Position numbers and translations under genes: made by a program. DNA of 64,000 nucleotides from Spongospora subterranea f. sp. subterranea. Taxonomy: Eukaryota; Endomyxa: Phytomyxea; Phytomyxea; Plasmodiophorida. The stretch lies in assembly GCA_049724395.1 (NCBI GenBank), contig JAUGWO010000124.1, forward strand, positions 34,992 to 98,991, written 5' to 3'. Positions 23,830 through 36,532 of this stretch are shown here, piece by piece. The notes under the pieces were generated by a model. The model did no database searches and was not told the DNA's origin. It worked only from the letters and a program-made list of their open reading frames with translations. The first letter of the stretch is position 1. Every line of letters starts with the position of its first letter.

Positions 23830-24592
23830 ACCCGACTCATCATCGTCCTCACTCTATCTACTGTACCCGAATCCCAATCCCCATTTGTGACCGACCCCAT
23901 CTCTCCCTCCCCCCCTTTCAATACCAACGATCGATCTCCCACTTGATCACTCTCTGTTGAAATCCCCCTTTTATGCCACATTGCCCTTAGACACTTTGCC
24001 AAAAATGATCATCGCTGTTGCGCCATATCCAAACGCGTTCGAACAATGGTTCAGGAATCTGGTGCAGGATCAATGTCGAATCTCCCATAACTGCTCCATT
24101 TACATGACGACATTTAAAGGGGCCAAACCACACAATGAACTGGTGATCGGCAGATAAACAATGACAATAACTGTGTGATGTGTCATGACAATATAACCGG
24201 TGATTGTCTGCTGTTCTTTAATCACGTACCACTTTTCAGCTAATCGACTTCTCGTTTTTCCCCAAATTATTCAACAGATATGTCCCGGTCTAACGACCAA
24301 CAATGCAGTAGATTATCATTGAACAACTATATGATCGATATGTCGGAACTGGTCTAATCCATTATAATATGAAATGGGCCAAACCAGAACAGGGAATAAT
24401 TGGTGTCAAATGGCCCAATGGCCCTCCTTTATCACATCAATCGGTCCATTAAAAACCCCAACAATAACCACAATATCCGATTACAACACGAGATCAGGTC
24501 TTGATCAGACACTCCTCAGGTATCACATCCATTTACTGCAAATCCAATCCCGACCAATATAACACATCATCATGTTAATCCACTAATTTCCG
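23830..24592. other. Intergenic stretch upstream of the HEAT-like gene
   Basis: Pyrimidine-rich sequence just upstream of the HEAT-like start (23850-23960), then AT-rich DNA. A plus-strand frame at 23957-24157 has no recognisable feature. I see nothing I can support. Confidence 0.35.
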
Positions 24593-24829
24593 TCAACACT
24601 TAATGACCATGAACAAGTCAATGACGTTTATCAAATAAAGACCGATCAATCCCCCTAATGACAATCCAAATGGATCTTTTATTGCAAAGGGAAATGGCGT
24701 TTCGGTTATGTTTTCGTGATGGTGCGATGGGCGATGGCGGGTTCGTCGATAGAGTTCCAGTGTTTGAGTCGACTGGAGTCGTGAGTGAAAGAGTGCGTGA
24801 ATATCCGCGGCGGAGTCCGTGACGGCCAT
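24593..24829 (-). CDS. Small membrane protein, 78 aa, divergent from PUS7
   Basis: One open frame starts ATG (MAVTDSAADIHALFHSRLQS), continues with a basic stretch RRTRHRPSHHHEN and ends in one membrane helix (SLGGLIGLYLINVIDLFMVI), so a tail-anchored topology is likely. It starts 50 bases from the PUS7 ATG on the other strand, as expected for a divergent gene pair. No family is recognised; the length is short enough for chance, but the helix and position favour a gene. Confidence 0.45.
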   Translation of the reverse strand: MAVTDSAADIHALFHSRLQSTQTLELYRRTRHRPSHHHENITETPFPFAIKDPFGLSLGGLIGLYLINVIDLFMVIKC

Positions 24830-24879
24830 GACTCAAACAGCAGTCAGTTGCACCTCCTATAGAGCAAAGGGGGACGGAG

Positions 24880-27147
24880 ATGGCGCCACCTGAGACCAGC
24901 TCTGGTTCTGGCAAACGACCCAGGCACTCTAGCGATGCCAGGAGAGCAGGGCAGCGGTCATATCGTGGCGGTGGTGTTGGAAGAGGAGGAAGCGGTCGCC
25001 ATAAACATGGCCAATCTCACCACCCATCGGATCATCCCCATTCGCCATTATCGCCAGCCCTCGTAGACTGCATCAAGGACATATTATCGTCCATGTCTGA
25101 TCCACGAGCGACATATGCAGATGTCGGTATTGACCATTTTTGTAATAATGGTTCAGCAATATCGGCATATGTTAAACAGCGATATTCTGACTTCATTGTA
25201 AAGTCAGTCGATCATATTCTCGTCTCGTATTTCAGGCGATTAACCAGTTTTATGATAGTGAAATTGATGACAATGGGTCGGTTGTGCATTTATCGTCGTT
25301 CGACCTTCCTCCTGAGAATCAGGTCGTTGAGGAAGCGCCAGATACCGATCAGATCGAGGCGTCGTGGGCGGAACTGGCTCAACGAGTGGAGAACATCGAT
25401 ATGGTTCGGGAGTTCATCGATAGCGGGTCGAAAGGGGAGATGATCATAGGAGATTATAGCGATAAAGATGAGCGGCGAACAATGCACGATCTGTTCAAGA
25501 AGATCCCGGGGCTCATCTTCAGCTTTACCCGTATCGATGGCGACAAACGCCTAATCGTGATCAGCAATAAACCTCAATCATCGGGTTATAAGAACAAGGC
25601 CTGGCTGGCTCCTGATCGTCCATATCTTCAGGTAATCATCGCAACAGAATTCTCGGGCTTCGAATCGTATTTGACAGATCGCCACCAGATGACCTTATAT
25701 AAAGATAATGTCGAGACGATGAAAGCTGTTAATGCGTTATCGCAAATCTCATACGTCAACGTTGGCCGATTCGCCTACGCTGGGAATAAGGATCGGCGAG
25801 GGATCACCACTCAACTTGTGACAGGATTCAAAATCGACGCCGATCAATTATCGCGATCATTGCCCCGGTTGCGATCCGATGTTCGGGTCGGCAACTTCAA
25901 ATACGTCAAAGACGGATTGAAACTGGGCAGTCTGCAAGGGAATAGGTTTGGTATAGTCCTTCGTGATGTCATCCTTCCTGACCAGACCACCACTGATCAC
26001 GTTGATCAATCGCTTTCTTCGATCTGCACGTTCGGGTTCATCAACTACTTCGGATTGCAGAGATTCGGGACCGGGTCGGTATCAACACATCTGATCGGGT
26101 TGGCGATTATGCAGAAGCGGTTCGATCAGGCTGTGTCCTATCTTCTGACCCCTCAACCTACCCAATCGCCATCGCTCAACGCAGCGTTGACCCATCTTCT
26201 ATGCACATCCGACATCTCAGGTACACGATCGCATCGTGGCGATTCTATAGTCGTCAAACTCAGTTCAACCAACGTGTTCCAGGCGCTATCGACCGTCTAT
26301 CACCGCGGGACTTCATTGAGCGAACAATCCTCCAATCATTGGCCTCAAATCCTAACGCGTATTCCAATGCATTAGATCGTTTGCCTCGTAATATGCGATT
26401 ATTATATGTCCATGCATTTCAAAGCGCAATATGGAATCGGTTAGTGTCCAAGCGATTACGAGATCTTGATCGGACAAGGCCCGTGATTGGCGATCTAGTT
26501 ATGGATCGATCGTCCAGGTAATTCTGTTTGGTGGTCTCCGACCTGTGGATCTGATAATGATGACGATTGTGGGTGGATGTAGTGATGAAAAATCGGTGGT
26601 GATCGTGAGCGAGGAAAATATCGACAACTATTCGATATATGATGTTGTGATCCCATTACCGGGATACGACTCGACATTGCCCAGTCATATCGTGGGCCAA
26701 TACTGTGTTGATATCCTGGCAGGATATGGTCTAACATGTCAGTTCAACGGGGGGATCCATCGTAATCGCATCAATTTGACTGGAAATACAGTACAGGATC
26801 TTCGCCATTCTGCAGGAGATTACTGCCTAAAGGGAGATTATCGCCCCATTATCGTCAAACCAAAACAATTCCAATGGAGCTTCCTTCGATACAGCGATAA
26901 ATGTGTTCCGTTAATGCTATCCGATCTTGATATCATGAACGGCGTCCCTGAACATGAATCTGTCGTTGATGGTGACAAGCTGGCATTGCGCCTGTACTTC
27001 TCACTGCCAGCGTCGTCTTACGCCACCATGCTATTACGAGAGATATTGAAATGTGATCCCAGAGAATGGCATCAGGATGAGAGTGTATGTGATGTCCAGC
27101 AAGATTCTGTGTCGGACGATATCTCGGCTCTCACAGAGATGCAATAA
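24880..27147 (+). CDS. PUS7: PUS7/TruD-type pseudouridine synthase
   Basis: Makes pseudouridine in tRNAs, snRNAs and mRNAs. Four exons: 24880-25197, 25236-26220, 26283-26517 and 26583-27147, with introns of 38, 62 and 65 nt, give 700 aa with every phase consistent. After a basic Gly/His-rich N-terminus come the N-terminal TruD strand (KQRYSDFI joined to DDNGSVVHL) and the catalytic motif [18 protein letters not shown]. The motif [14 protein letters not shown], the eukaryote-specific insert ending [20 protein letters not shown] and the C-terminal block ILAGYG...FQWSFLRY follow. The catalytic Asp is the D of AGNKD. The 62-nt intron restores the frame that otherwise breaks just before the LPRNMRL segment. 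Confidence 0.95.
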
Positions 27148-27467
27148 ACCAGATATTATTATTGTCACCTTGAATTCGTCTGGAATCAAAACAAGTAATC
27201 AAATATTGTTAGATTTATTTGAAAATTATTCATAAGAAACAACCTCAATATGATGATATGGCGACAATTGAAACAGGAATTTGATCACTTTTGTTGCAGT
27301 ATAAACGTCGGTATCGCAGATCCAATATTATCTGCTCCATTATCACTCATCGTCTCATAATCCATTGTTGGAAAACGATCCTCTGCGCCATCCTTTTGCA
27401 TGGCATCTTTGGTAAACCCACTAGCATAGAATTTTAGTTTGTAGACCCATCAGGCAGTTAGGTCTTC

Positions 27468-29011
27468 TTACGCTGGTCCTTGAGTTGGTACAACAATAGC
27501 TCTCATCCTCAATATAGACGCCACGTTTTGCACCCACCCTCCAAACGATAAAGACATCGACAACAGTCTGCAGTCAAAAATATATTCACTGAATGCTAAA
27601 AGAACAAGAAAAAAAAAAGTCAAAGACCTTGGATTACTCCTCCAGGAGACTGTTCCAATTATGACGATCAGGACAACATCGAGAACCAAGACAGACGCGC
27701 ACTGCTGCAGACGCAAACAGACTTGCTTCATAATCCATGATCTGTTAGGATCTTGATCTTGAAATTTCCGATAGGTCAGGGAGAATCTTAAGACAGAGAT
27801 ACAAAATATAACAATGGTCCCTATAGCCGACCGTTATCAAAATAAAATGGATACGCGTTCTTGAGTACCCAAAAACATGGCCACCCAGATTATACCGATC
27901 CACTGTAGCTTCCACTGATTATCCCCTGACGATCGGGGCCCAATATTGTATACATAGTGAAGAACAAAAAAAACAATACAAAAACTCAACATGGAAGCTT
28001 TGATGAAGACTGGCATTGGAGTCGCATACAGATCACGCAATGCAAAACCTGAGCACGTTTTACAGATCAATAAGCCATGAATGAGATGAAATAAGAGGTT
28101 GGATTACTTATCGTAAGATTGGTCATAATGTGGATGATTACGACCAGGTTGACAAGCAAGATAAAGTTGGTGTAATCATAACCCGCCCCTAATCCTGTGA
28201 ACGCAAACCCAATCCCAATTGCACTTTAGGGTGGCAGTGCGTCAGGCTATAACCTCACATGGATGTTTATGCAAACACACCTTCGCATACCGTTCTCTGC
28301 ACTCTCCGATATCACCAAAGTCAAATGGATTATTGGAACAGACTTCCAATCACCTACATCGGCCAACTTTTCTCGAAATTTGAATAAATTCCATATTCCG
28401 ATGCACGCAGCTGCTGCACCTATAGAGCATGAATTGAAAATTAAACCCACTGCAGCAAATGGACGAAGAAATCAAGCCGTACCCGGCATGGACCATGCCC
28501 AAATAAACTCTCGACTTGTTGAATAGACAACCCATTCATTGGGTTCATCAGACTTGATAGACGCGTTCAATACGTGCGAGGAGGTAAGCAGCCTATGAAT
28601 ATGGGCACCATCTTCGTCGGATACTTCAACCATATGCACTTGAGTATCTTGACGAGATATCACGAAACCGGGCGTCTTATATGCAGTATGGAGAATGAGG
28701 CCTGCACAGCCCCATTGCAAGCACACCCGATTCCAATCTTGAATAGTGCATGGGGAAACCGTGGTTATTAGAACAATACGGGAGTGGGTGTTATTGTCGA
28801 AATGGCATGAATCCCATCCACCGGCTGGCATTACCACTAACGTATTCAGGATTTCATATGGAGCAGGTTCAGGTGCGGACGGCGATTCGAACACCAGAGT
28901 TTCTGACGCATTGCTATCGAGAATGGTCAACGCACACGACGTTGAAGCGGCGACTATCAGGCATGCAATGATCCCATACACTAACACCATAAGTGAGCAA
29001 TTCCGATCCAC
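27468..29011 (-). CDS. Secreted-domain plus multi-pass membrane protein
   Basis: The first exon (from 29011) encodes a signal peptide (LMVLVYGIIACLIVAASTSC) and an extracellular domain of about 140 residues with N-glycosylation sites. It includes SRIVLITTVSPCTIQDWNRV and WGCAGLILHTAYKTPGFVIS, which resembles a protease-associated (PA) fold. Later exons encode hydrophobic helices: FNSCSIGAAAACIGIWNLF, YTNFILLVNLVVIIHIMTNL, SMLSFCIVFFVLHYVYNIG and VLVLDVVLIVIIGTVSW. The design (signal peptide, ectodomain, then several helices) resembles receptors or intramembrane enzymes of the PA-TM type, but I see no catalytic motif. Exact exon borders between 27.5 and 28.5 kb are not resolved. Confidence 0.6.
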
Positions 29012-29510
29012 CGTGAGCAGATGGGATTCGTGGTCAGCTAGCGTGGCTGCATATAATCGCCCTTAATGTAATCGGTTTGACCTTCACACCGCTACTGCTC
29101 CTTTGCTGATCTTTATTAATAACCCGATTAGTCTCGATCATCAGTAACTGGTCGATATCTCCTCTATCTAATCCGCTATTAACTATCGTCACACCCAGAA
29201 CTCGTTACCAATGTACATTCAGACCGTGTCGTGCCCTGTGCCCTGTGCAGCCAGTCACACTGGTGCAGCACTGGTTGACGGGGCCCACACTGACTGTGTG
29301 TCGCGTCACTGGATTGGAGGCGCCGGATTGGCCGATGGCGGACATGCCCTGGCAGTGGCGCGTTGTTGACCAGCGCAATTACAGTCAAATAACAATAAAG
29401 GCCCTATACAGCTCACGGCCAGAGGAGGGTCATTGACCTGGTCTCCTTGAACCCCGAAGGGGCTGGCTTGGGGCCGTACTTTACCAGAATCTGACGCCAT
29501 TTGCCCAACC
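29012..29510. other. Short promoter region between divergent genes
   Basis: Lies between the starts of the secreted-domain membrane gene (minus) and AMMECR1 (plus). No RNA gene or exon was recognised. Confidence 0.4.
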
Positions 29511-30382
29511 ATGGTCGCAACCGTGGATTGCCCCGCTTTCTGCTTCGGTAGATCTTAGCTTGACTTAAGATTATCATGCATCGCTGCTTTATATGAAATA
29601 TTTCAGATGCGCTTATCAGTCATTTCAATAGTGGCCCGCCTGTAAATTCGGTCCGCTGCGTTCCTTCGGGCCAATAGTAGGCGCTGTCGCTTTAGTTCAA
29701 ACACTCGAATTTATATATACTGCAGTCCTCTGTTTGTAACTTGGAAGAAACAAACTTCACCATCTGGCGAAACATATAGTTTGAGAGGTTGTATTGGAAC
29801 ATTTTCACCTATAGAATTGAAGGTTCGCTGAATATCGAGCGACATAGTTCTATCGTAGATCTGACTATGGGTTTCCAGGACGGATTGTCACGATACGCTT
29901 TGGTTAGTGCTTTGAACGATTCCAGGTTTCTTCCGGTTTCGTTCGAGGAAATACCTTTACTTCACTGTGGCATATCTGTATTAACGGAGTTTGAGGGCAC
30001 TTCTAATTTCTATGATTGGGAGGTACGGCAACATGTTTGACAGGCAATTGAATCTCATATCATGGTTTAGGTTGGGGTTCATGGAATATCAATTGCATTT
30101 CGCGACCCCAACACAAATAACGTTCGGTCCGCAACATATTTGCCTGAGGTGTGCAAGGAACAAGGTTTCTGATATCGTTTCGAAAAAAAAGTTGAATCGT
30201 AAAAAAAGATAGGTTGGAATCACCAAGAATGTCTGGGGGCGCTAGTTCGCAAAGCAGGATACCAAGGAATCGTCAACGAGAAATTTCTCCAAAACATCAG
30301 TATAACGAGATATCAATCATCCACCGCATCGTTAACCTTTTCAGAGTACCAATCCACTCTTAAAAGCACTGACCACCGTTGA
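29511..30382 (+). CDS. AMMECR1: AMMECR1 family protein
   Basis: Universally conserved protein of unsettled function. Six exons (29511-29547, 29607-29676, 29726-29822, 29879-30022, 30071-30164, 30213-30382) with introns of 59, 49, 56, 48 and 48 nt join to 203 aa with every phase matching. Conserved blocks are CFDALISHF, YPLFVTWKK, LRGCIGTFSPIELKDGL, SALNDSRFLPVSFEEIP, SVLTEFEG...DWEVGVHGI, RSATYLPEV and ALVRKAGY. The LRGCIG hallmark of the family is intact. The length matches the conserved core of animal AMMECR1 without its long N-terminal extension. The start at 29511 gives MVATVDCPAFCFD, aligned with the family's usual first strand. The gene is invisible as a long ORF because its exons are only 37 to 170 nt. 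Confidence 0.93.
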
Positions 30383-30516
30383 TTGCCGTACGTCAATAAG
30401 TTATTTCAAATGTTATTGTCTATTAATTGATAGTTTCATGATTACAAACGATATTATTCGGTCTGGGTCAAAAGAACGCAAGTAAGCTTATAAATATACA
30501 CAATGTCAAGAAACGT

Positions 30517-33500
30517 CTACACACAACAGATCATCGTAGCGCAGATCCCTATGATGGCAGAGAAAAATCCAGAATCGCTGCTGTCGAATCGCAGTAGCGA
30601 TAAGACCTCGCTTCCAGTACCGAATTGACAGGTAGTATGATCAGGGCAGCTGAAAGTCATGGATCGGAATTCCTGAGCGGCCTGTGCCCGGGCGACATAT
30701 CGAATCATGGAGATACGATTTATCACGTCGAGGAACTCTGGCATGTTTATACTGGTTGCAAAAGTATTGAAAAAACATGTGGCAACATTTTGAAATTGTC
30801 GTTACCTAAGGAAACCGGCCATGATACACATGATACTAATAAAGGAGCTCATGATTTGAACAGAAAATCCAGGCTCTGAAATCTGAAATGAAACAAGTTT
30901 AGCACGCCAAGAATGGGACAGTAAAAGTATGCTCACCAAAGAACAAAATGCAATTCCGATACTTTCCCCGGCATTCACTAAAGCGAATGCGACAAATGCA
31001 TTTAGGGTAAAGCTGATCTCAAGTCCAATCATGAAATTTGAAATGCTGGCCCACAATAAGCATCCCACAATTTCTGGTAGGCGTTATAAGTGTTGGAAGA
31101 GTTTCATACCAGTCGAATACCGAATGGGATTTCAATTGCTGTGTAAGTGAGAAAAAACGTGCCAATTGAATAATCCTGAGACTCGAACCGGAACAATTTG
31201 AGTTCTTGCGGAAAAATAGATATGCAGTTAAGCATGCCAATGAAAACCAACGAGCCGGTTTGTTGCTATACATCAGCAAAGGTTATGTCACAGCAAAACG
31301 ATAAACCCGGCACATACAAGTAAACCAATTCGGTTGGTGGCCGACGCCTGGTCGTGGCCCAATGGGGTAAAATATGCAGCGAGAACGAGACCCAAAGTTA
31401 CCATTTGCATTAGACGCGCGAATATGACCTCAACTTGTCGAGAAATATTACGTAAAGAGCGAGACAGCAGCAACGGCATCGCCAAAAGCGAAGACATTGA
31501 CTTTTTATGAAGTCGCTGTAGATTGCCGCTCCCAGCGAAAACTGAAAGAGTGTTGGGCGTGGTGATCACCGCCCATGCATTAACCAGTGAAACCACTCGA
31601 GACGACGAGGCGTCTTCGCTATCCTTGTTCCTCAAGTCAATTGATGCCAGATCAATTGCAAAATCGGCTGGGTTTGTCAATTGTGGCATTGGGAACCCCA
31701 TATTTGTGAAGTGACCAATCATCTCTGGAATTGTTCCAAAGAAGACAACCAGCCCTCCATGAGCCAATAATAGTACATAGTCAAAAAAAGGGACAATATC
31801 GGATCGCGGTTGATGAATAGTGCAAACAACGGTTCTTCCTGATAATGCTATAGCCTTCAAACTCATAATCATGCTTTTGGCGGTAGCAGCATCAAGTCCC
31901 TAAGAAAGTCAACGTTGAGCTGATGATAAAAGCCATCATACGGTAGCGGCTCATTTTTACTGAGGTCGGTTCGTCAAGCAATAACACAGCTGGGTCAGTA
32001 AGCATAGCCAGGCCTACAGACACCCTTCTTTTCTCACCACCAGATAGACCCTGAGAGATCCCATATTACACCATTGAAGAGGAGAGTACTGTTTAGATTA
32101 TACCTTGCATTTAGGCCCTCCAACAGCTGTGTTAGCACATTCGCTAAGCTGCAATTCAGTGATGACCGCTTCTGCTTTGGCCACCCGTTCTTTTTTTTGC
32201 AAATGCGGCAACCGGAGCATCGCGGCGTAGTACAAGGTCTCTCTCGCCGTCAGAGCAGGCAATAAGTGTGAATCTTCTTGCCTAACCGAGGCAGTAACTT
32301 TTTCAACTTGGTTGGCAGATAGCATAACGCCATTGTGCAAAATGCGCCCGGCACTATCCCAGGTTATTGATGAATTAACTCGCGGCTGCTTGCAATGAAG
32401 CAACTGCAGAAAAGTGGACTTTCCGCAGCCAGAAGCACCCATAATGGCGGTTAACTTTCCAGGGGAAAACCGCGCATTGATAGATTGCAAAACGGGTATC
32501 ACCACAGTGCTTCTCGAGAACATTTGTCTGCGATGAAGAGTATATGAGAGATTATCGACCTCTACAGTGACGGCAGGAACAGTATTGATCGGTGCTATTT
32601 GGGCCGGCGGTTCTATCTGAAACCCGTTAGCGGCAAACGAGCTTTCGTACTTGTTGGAGTGACTCCCGCGACCTTTCGGAAACAATTGTAAAATCAATGC
32701 TGCGATAATCATCATGCTGAAAAATAAGACAACGAGCATGAAAAACGGAAAGATAATATTCGCAACAAATCCTAATTGGAGTAACATTGCGTTGCCAGAG
32801 CACCCCGGCGAACCCGGGGGAATGCTGGGACAATTGTACTCATTGCCATCGAATTCATTAGATGCAAAAATCTGGAGACAATAACTGACGTAGCCGATGT
32901 GCTGGATCCATTTCAGGTACACAGGGATTGCATTGATCGGAATAAAAAAACCCGATGACAAAGAGATAAAGGTGAATATTCCGTCTGAGGAAACAAAATC
33001 AGGGTTGTTTTCGGGAATTGACTGTCAACTCACTTGCTATTAGAGACGACAACGCGAAATCACGGCTGATCGATACGCAGAGGAAGGCAAAAGAAATCCT
33101 GAACAAAACATTTGAGAAGTTATTATGTCGATGATGAAAACCCAATTCGCGTACGTCACAAGCTGCAACATCAGAATACACAAGCAGAATATACTGAAGT
33201 GAAATATTAAGTGGTCGGAACGGAACCCAACCATTGGATAAACAATGAGCGAGAAACAAACCGCCAAAACGAAGTACAGGACCGTATTGACAAGGAACCA
33301 TGAACAAAGATAAGCAAAGACGGAGTACATTCTGTCCATCCGTTCACGATCGAAAACGATCATTCTGTCCACGGAATGGAGAAATAAGGGTCCGACAGAG
33401 CAAATCCATTTCAAAGACGTTTACTCGTTACAAAGCTTCCAAATGATGAACATCAACGAGAGGTATGATTGCAAGGAGCTTATGATATACAAAGCAGACT

Positions 33501-34946
33501 TCCGTGCAAGCAAACCAGCCTGAAATTGATTCGTCAGATAAAAGTACTTTGATGAAATTAGCTTACGGGAGACTCGTCGAGTTGAAAGAAAATAAGGCCA
33601 ATTGCCAAACTTAGGAAGAGCATTTGGGCGAACGTCCCCAAAACTGTTAATCGATCAGAAATCATATTGACGAAGAACCTGCCAGAAAGCACACGAATTT
33701 GGCAGAGAGCCTTAACGCCATCAGGATAAGATGCGTTTAAACCAGAAGCATCGAAATCGGATTTGGTGAATGTTGAGGTATGACTTTCCGAGTGCCAAGC
33801 GTCGATTAACTTGGCAACACGAGCGCGACTTGTCAGCAATGTATCTTCCGCGCGGAGATCAACTGTGGATATATCGATCAAGAAATCGGCACCGTTAACG
33901 CCATCCGGAACATGGCACCCGAGAATGTTGAAATAGGAAAACACAGTTTCGCGACTTCCTGCATAAACCAGTCTGCCTTTTGCTAAAAGAACAACTTGGT
34001 TGAAAAGACTGAAAATATCAGAACGCGGCTGATGGATCGAAACAATTATCGTTCGGCCCCGTTTGCAAAGCGAGACCAACGTTTCAACAAGGGATTTCGC
34101 AGAAAATGCATCTAGACCAGTGGTAGGTTCATCCATAAATATCACCGAAGGATTTACCAGAAGTTGAGTAGCGACACTGAGTTTGAAAAGTAAACACGCA
34201 GATGAGAAACCCATGTCGCTAAGATTACCTAACACGTCGCTTTTCTCCTCCAGATATACCTTTTTTCCATTCATCTCCAATCATCGTAGTTGAACAATCT
34301 TTGAGACCCAGTTCCAGTATCACCTTCTCGACCAGATCGTTTCGGTCAGCGGTCGAGAGAGACTGTGGTAGTCGGAGCCGGGCTGCATATCTGAGGGTGT
34401 CTCGAACCGATAAATACGGTAGCAACCTGGATGGGTAATCAAGCGGATTAATGTGCGATTCGCGAAATCTTTCTGGGAAAGGCATCGTACGTATCTTGCT
34501 GATGCACGTATCCCATTGATCGTTGTCGAATCTCTTCTGAAAGCCGCTTCCCGTTGAAAAAAACATCGCCTGAGATTTTCAACCCAGCGGTCCGACCAGC
34601 CATCACGTTAAGCAGGGTCGTTTTACCGCTTCCTGATCCACCCTAAAAAAGAACGACACTGAATTAAGAACTTGATTATGATCAGATATTCCAAGCAATG
34701 GCTCGAATCGCTGACCATGATGGCCAATAATGAGCCAGAAGGAATATGCACATTGATCTTTTCAAGAAGGGTGGATTTCCCAGGCGTCCGAACGGTCGCC
34801 ACATTAACCCCAATCGTGATCGGTGGCACTTTCCCGAACGATAACGGGTCCCGCATTTGCAGGTCGACGGCGCCAGCAGAGGAGATGGGCATCATCTGTA
34901 TGGACCCATCCCAGGAACCAGCGCGTCCATTATTGTTCATCGCCAT
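30517..34946 (-). CDS. Full-size ABCG transporter (Yol075c-like)
   Basis: ABC exporter with the reversed G-family layout, NBD-TMD-NBD-TMD, in many exons. NBD1: the Walker A region near 34620-34640 is split by an intron, the signature is GISGGEKRR, and Walker B is [20 protein letters not shown] with [16 protein letters not shown]2: Walker A is [16 protein letters not shown], the Q-loop side reads [19 protein letters not shown], and the switch region is [22 protein letters not shown]2 contains LKLFRFES and YTAIEIPF and the family-typical [20 protein letters not shown]. Both halves keep key ATPase residues. Intron-rich ends make exact borders approximate. Likely a plasma-membrane lipid or drug exporter; the substrate is unknown. 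Confidence 0.9.
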
Positions 34947-36204
34947 CCTGCACTACTGTTTGTTCTTTGTGTCTATCCGGTCTGGTGATGGCGTGGCCCC
35001 CTCGCCCCTCGTCCCTCGTCAGTCTGGAGTACACTCTGCCACGGACACCCCAGTCTGACCAGGGGTTATGAGCGAGTATCATCGGTTCACTGGTCAATGA
35101 AGATAGCGCCATCGTCTCAACAATCACTTAGGGGAAAGTAGAGCAATAATTGCACGGTTCTGGTCCTGATGTGATAAAACCGAATCCTGAAATGACGCTT
35201 GTGTGAGTCGTACGAGGTTGATCAGAGAAGTGGCGTGATGACTGATGACATAATCGATCAAGAACAACAGAACAAAAAGAGCTGTTTATGGACTGTTAGC
35301 TGGATGTGAGACTGTGTTGAAAATTACAAACATGAATTTCCTGATTATCATTAGCGCAGCGTGATTATTGTACCGTAAGAGATTTATGGCTGGAAATTTT
35401 GTCGTCTAACAAGCTAATTGGCCAATCGATAGTTTGGTCCACGTTTATAGATAATGAACGTTTAAAACACCCTTAAAGTATTGAGGTTGAACACAACCCA
35501 TACACAATCCTTCCCCTACAGAAATCATCATGGTCTCCAGCCTCATGTGATCGTCTCCCTGGCTATTGGAAATCGCCTTGACTACTGGGTGAACCTGGTC
35601 TGTCCACAATGTTCCACAGAAACTTGACCAATATCATAATATTCCGACCACACTTCTCGCTGTGTTAGCTTCAGTTCATTCAGTTTGTATTCTTTGTCCA
35701 CTCCCAATCCCAGATTTTAATAATTCCATGGGGTGCATTTTCCTTCAATAACATCTCTAGTTATGAGGACGTCGGTTGAATCCATTACAATGCGACCTCT
35801 CGAGACCGACCAGTCTATGAGGCACCATCAAGGATGGAAAGGCCATGTCTTCAATAAAGTCCTTTGACGCGCTGGAAATGGTAATACTATCAAAAATATG
35901 ATATGCCAGTGAAAACCGTGTCAAGTCAACGAGTAATTTTTGTGTACGAGTTGCCAATACCCGCTCAGATAAACTGGATCTGGTCCAAGATTACGGTGAA
36001 AAGAGCGTCTTAATGTCGAACAGTAAACCCCTGATGCAACTAATCATTGCTGAATGAGCAGCATCCTTTCTTCCAATTAATCTGCAGACCTGATGACATC
36101 GGGCGATAATCTGTTGCAGGGTTTCCGACCGATACTGCAGTTCATGTCGGTCTCGGTCTCCCCGTCACAAACCGAGGTCCATAGTTTATCATTATCATTC
36201 TACG
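34947..36204. other. Intergenic stretch with one possible exon
   Basis: A minus-strand segment, 35757-35957, reads TQKLLVDLTRFSLAYHIFDS and KDFIEDMAFPSLMVPHRLVG and looks protein-like, but neither start nor partner exon was found. The rest, 34947-35750 and 35960-36200, shows nothing I can support. Confidence 0.25.
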
Positions 36205-36501
36205 TTGGCGATGATGAAGCGTTGGGCGAAGGGGAATGCCCCGTTCGATCCTATGGAGCTGGATCTCAACTCGATAATCAGGAGAAGACTCGACACAAAG
36301 GTGGTTCTGGTTCGCGTCCTGATCCTGGTCGTGGCGATCGTCGTTGGAATATTGATTTTCGACTACTACACGACAGAGAATGCTCATTTAGTCAAGTTCA
36401 TATCGTCCTACTGGTCTGACAACGACGACGAGAATGTCGAAACCGTTTTCGACAATGAAGGTGCATTGCTTTTCGCCGCTCTCCATTCAAATTTTCGCTA
36501 A
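36205..36501 (+). CDS. Small single-pass membrane protein, 98 aa
   Basis: An open frame starts at an ATG pair (MAMMKRWAKGNAPFDPMELD) with a basic, then acidic, N-terminal tail. One strong membrane helix (VLVRVLILVVAIVVGILIFD) and an acidic end (SYWSDNDDENVETVFDNEG) follow, then TAA. No family is recognised. Upstream in-frame sequence is closed, so the start is probably right. Confidence 0.45.
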   Translation: MAMMKRWAKGNAPFDPMELDLNSIIRRRLDTKVVLVRVLILVVAIVVGILIFDYYTTENAHLVKFISSYWSDNDDENVETVFDNEGALLFAALHSNFR

Positions 36502-36532
36502 TCAGGTCAATCAGGACACTTGAAGCGGCAAG

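Noticed and set aside
24200-24560. Plus-strand frame upstream of PUS7 considered as an exon
   Set aside because: No start, splice site or family support.
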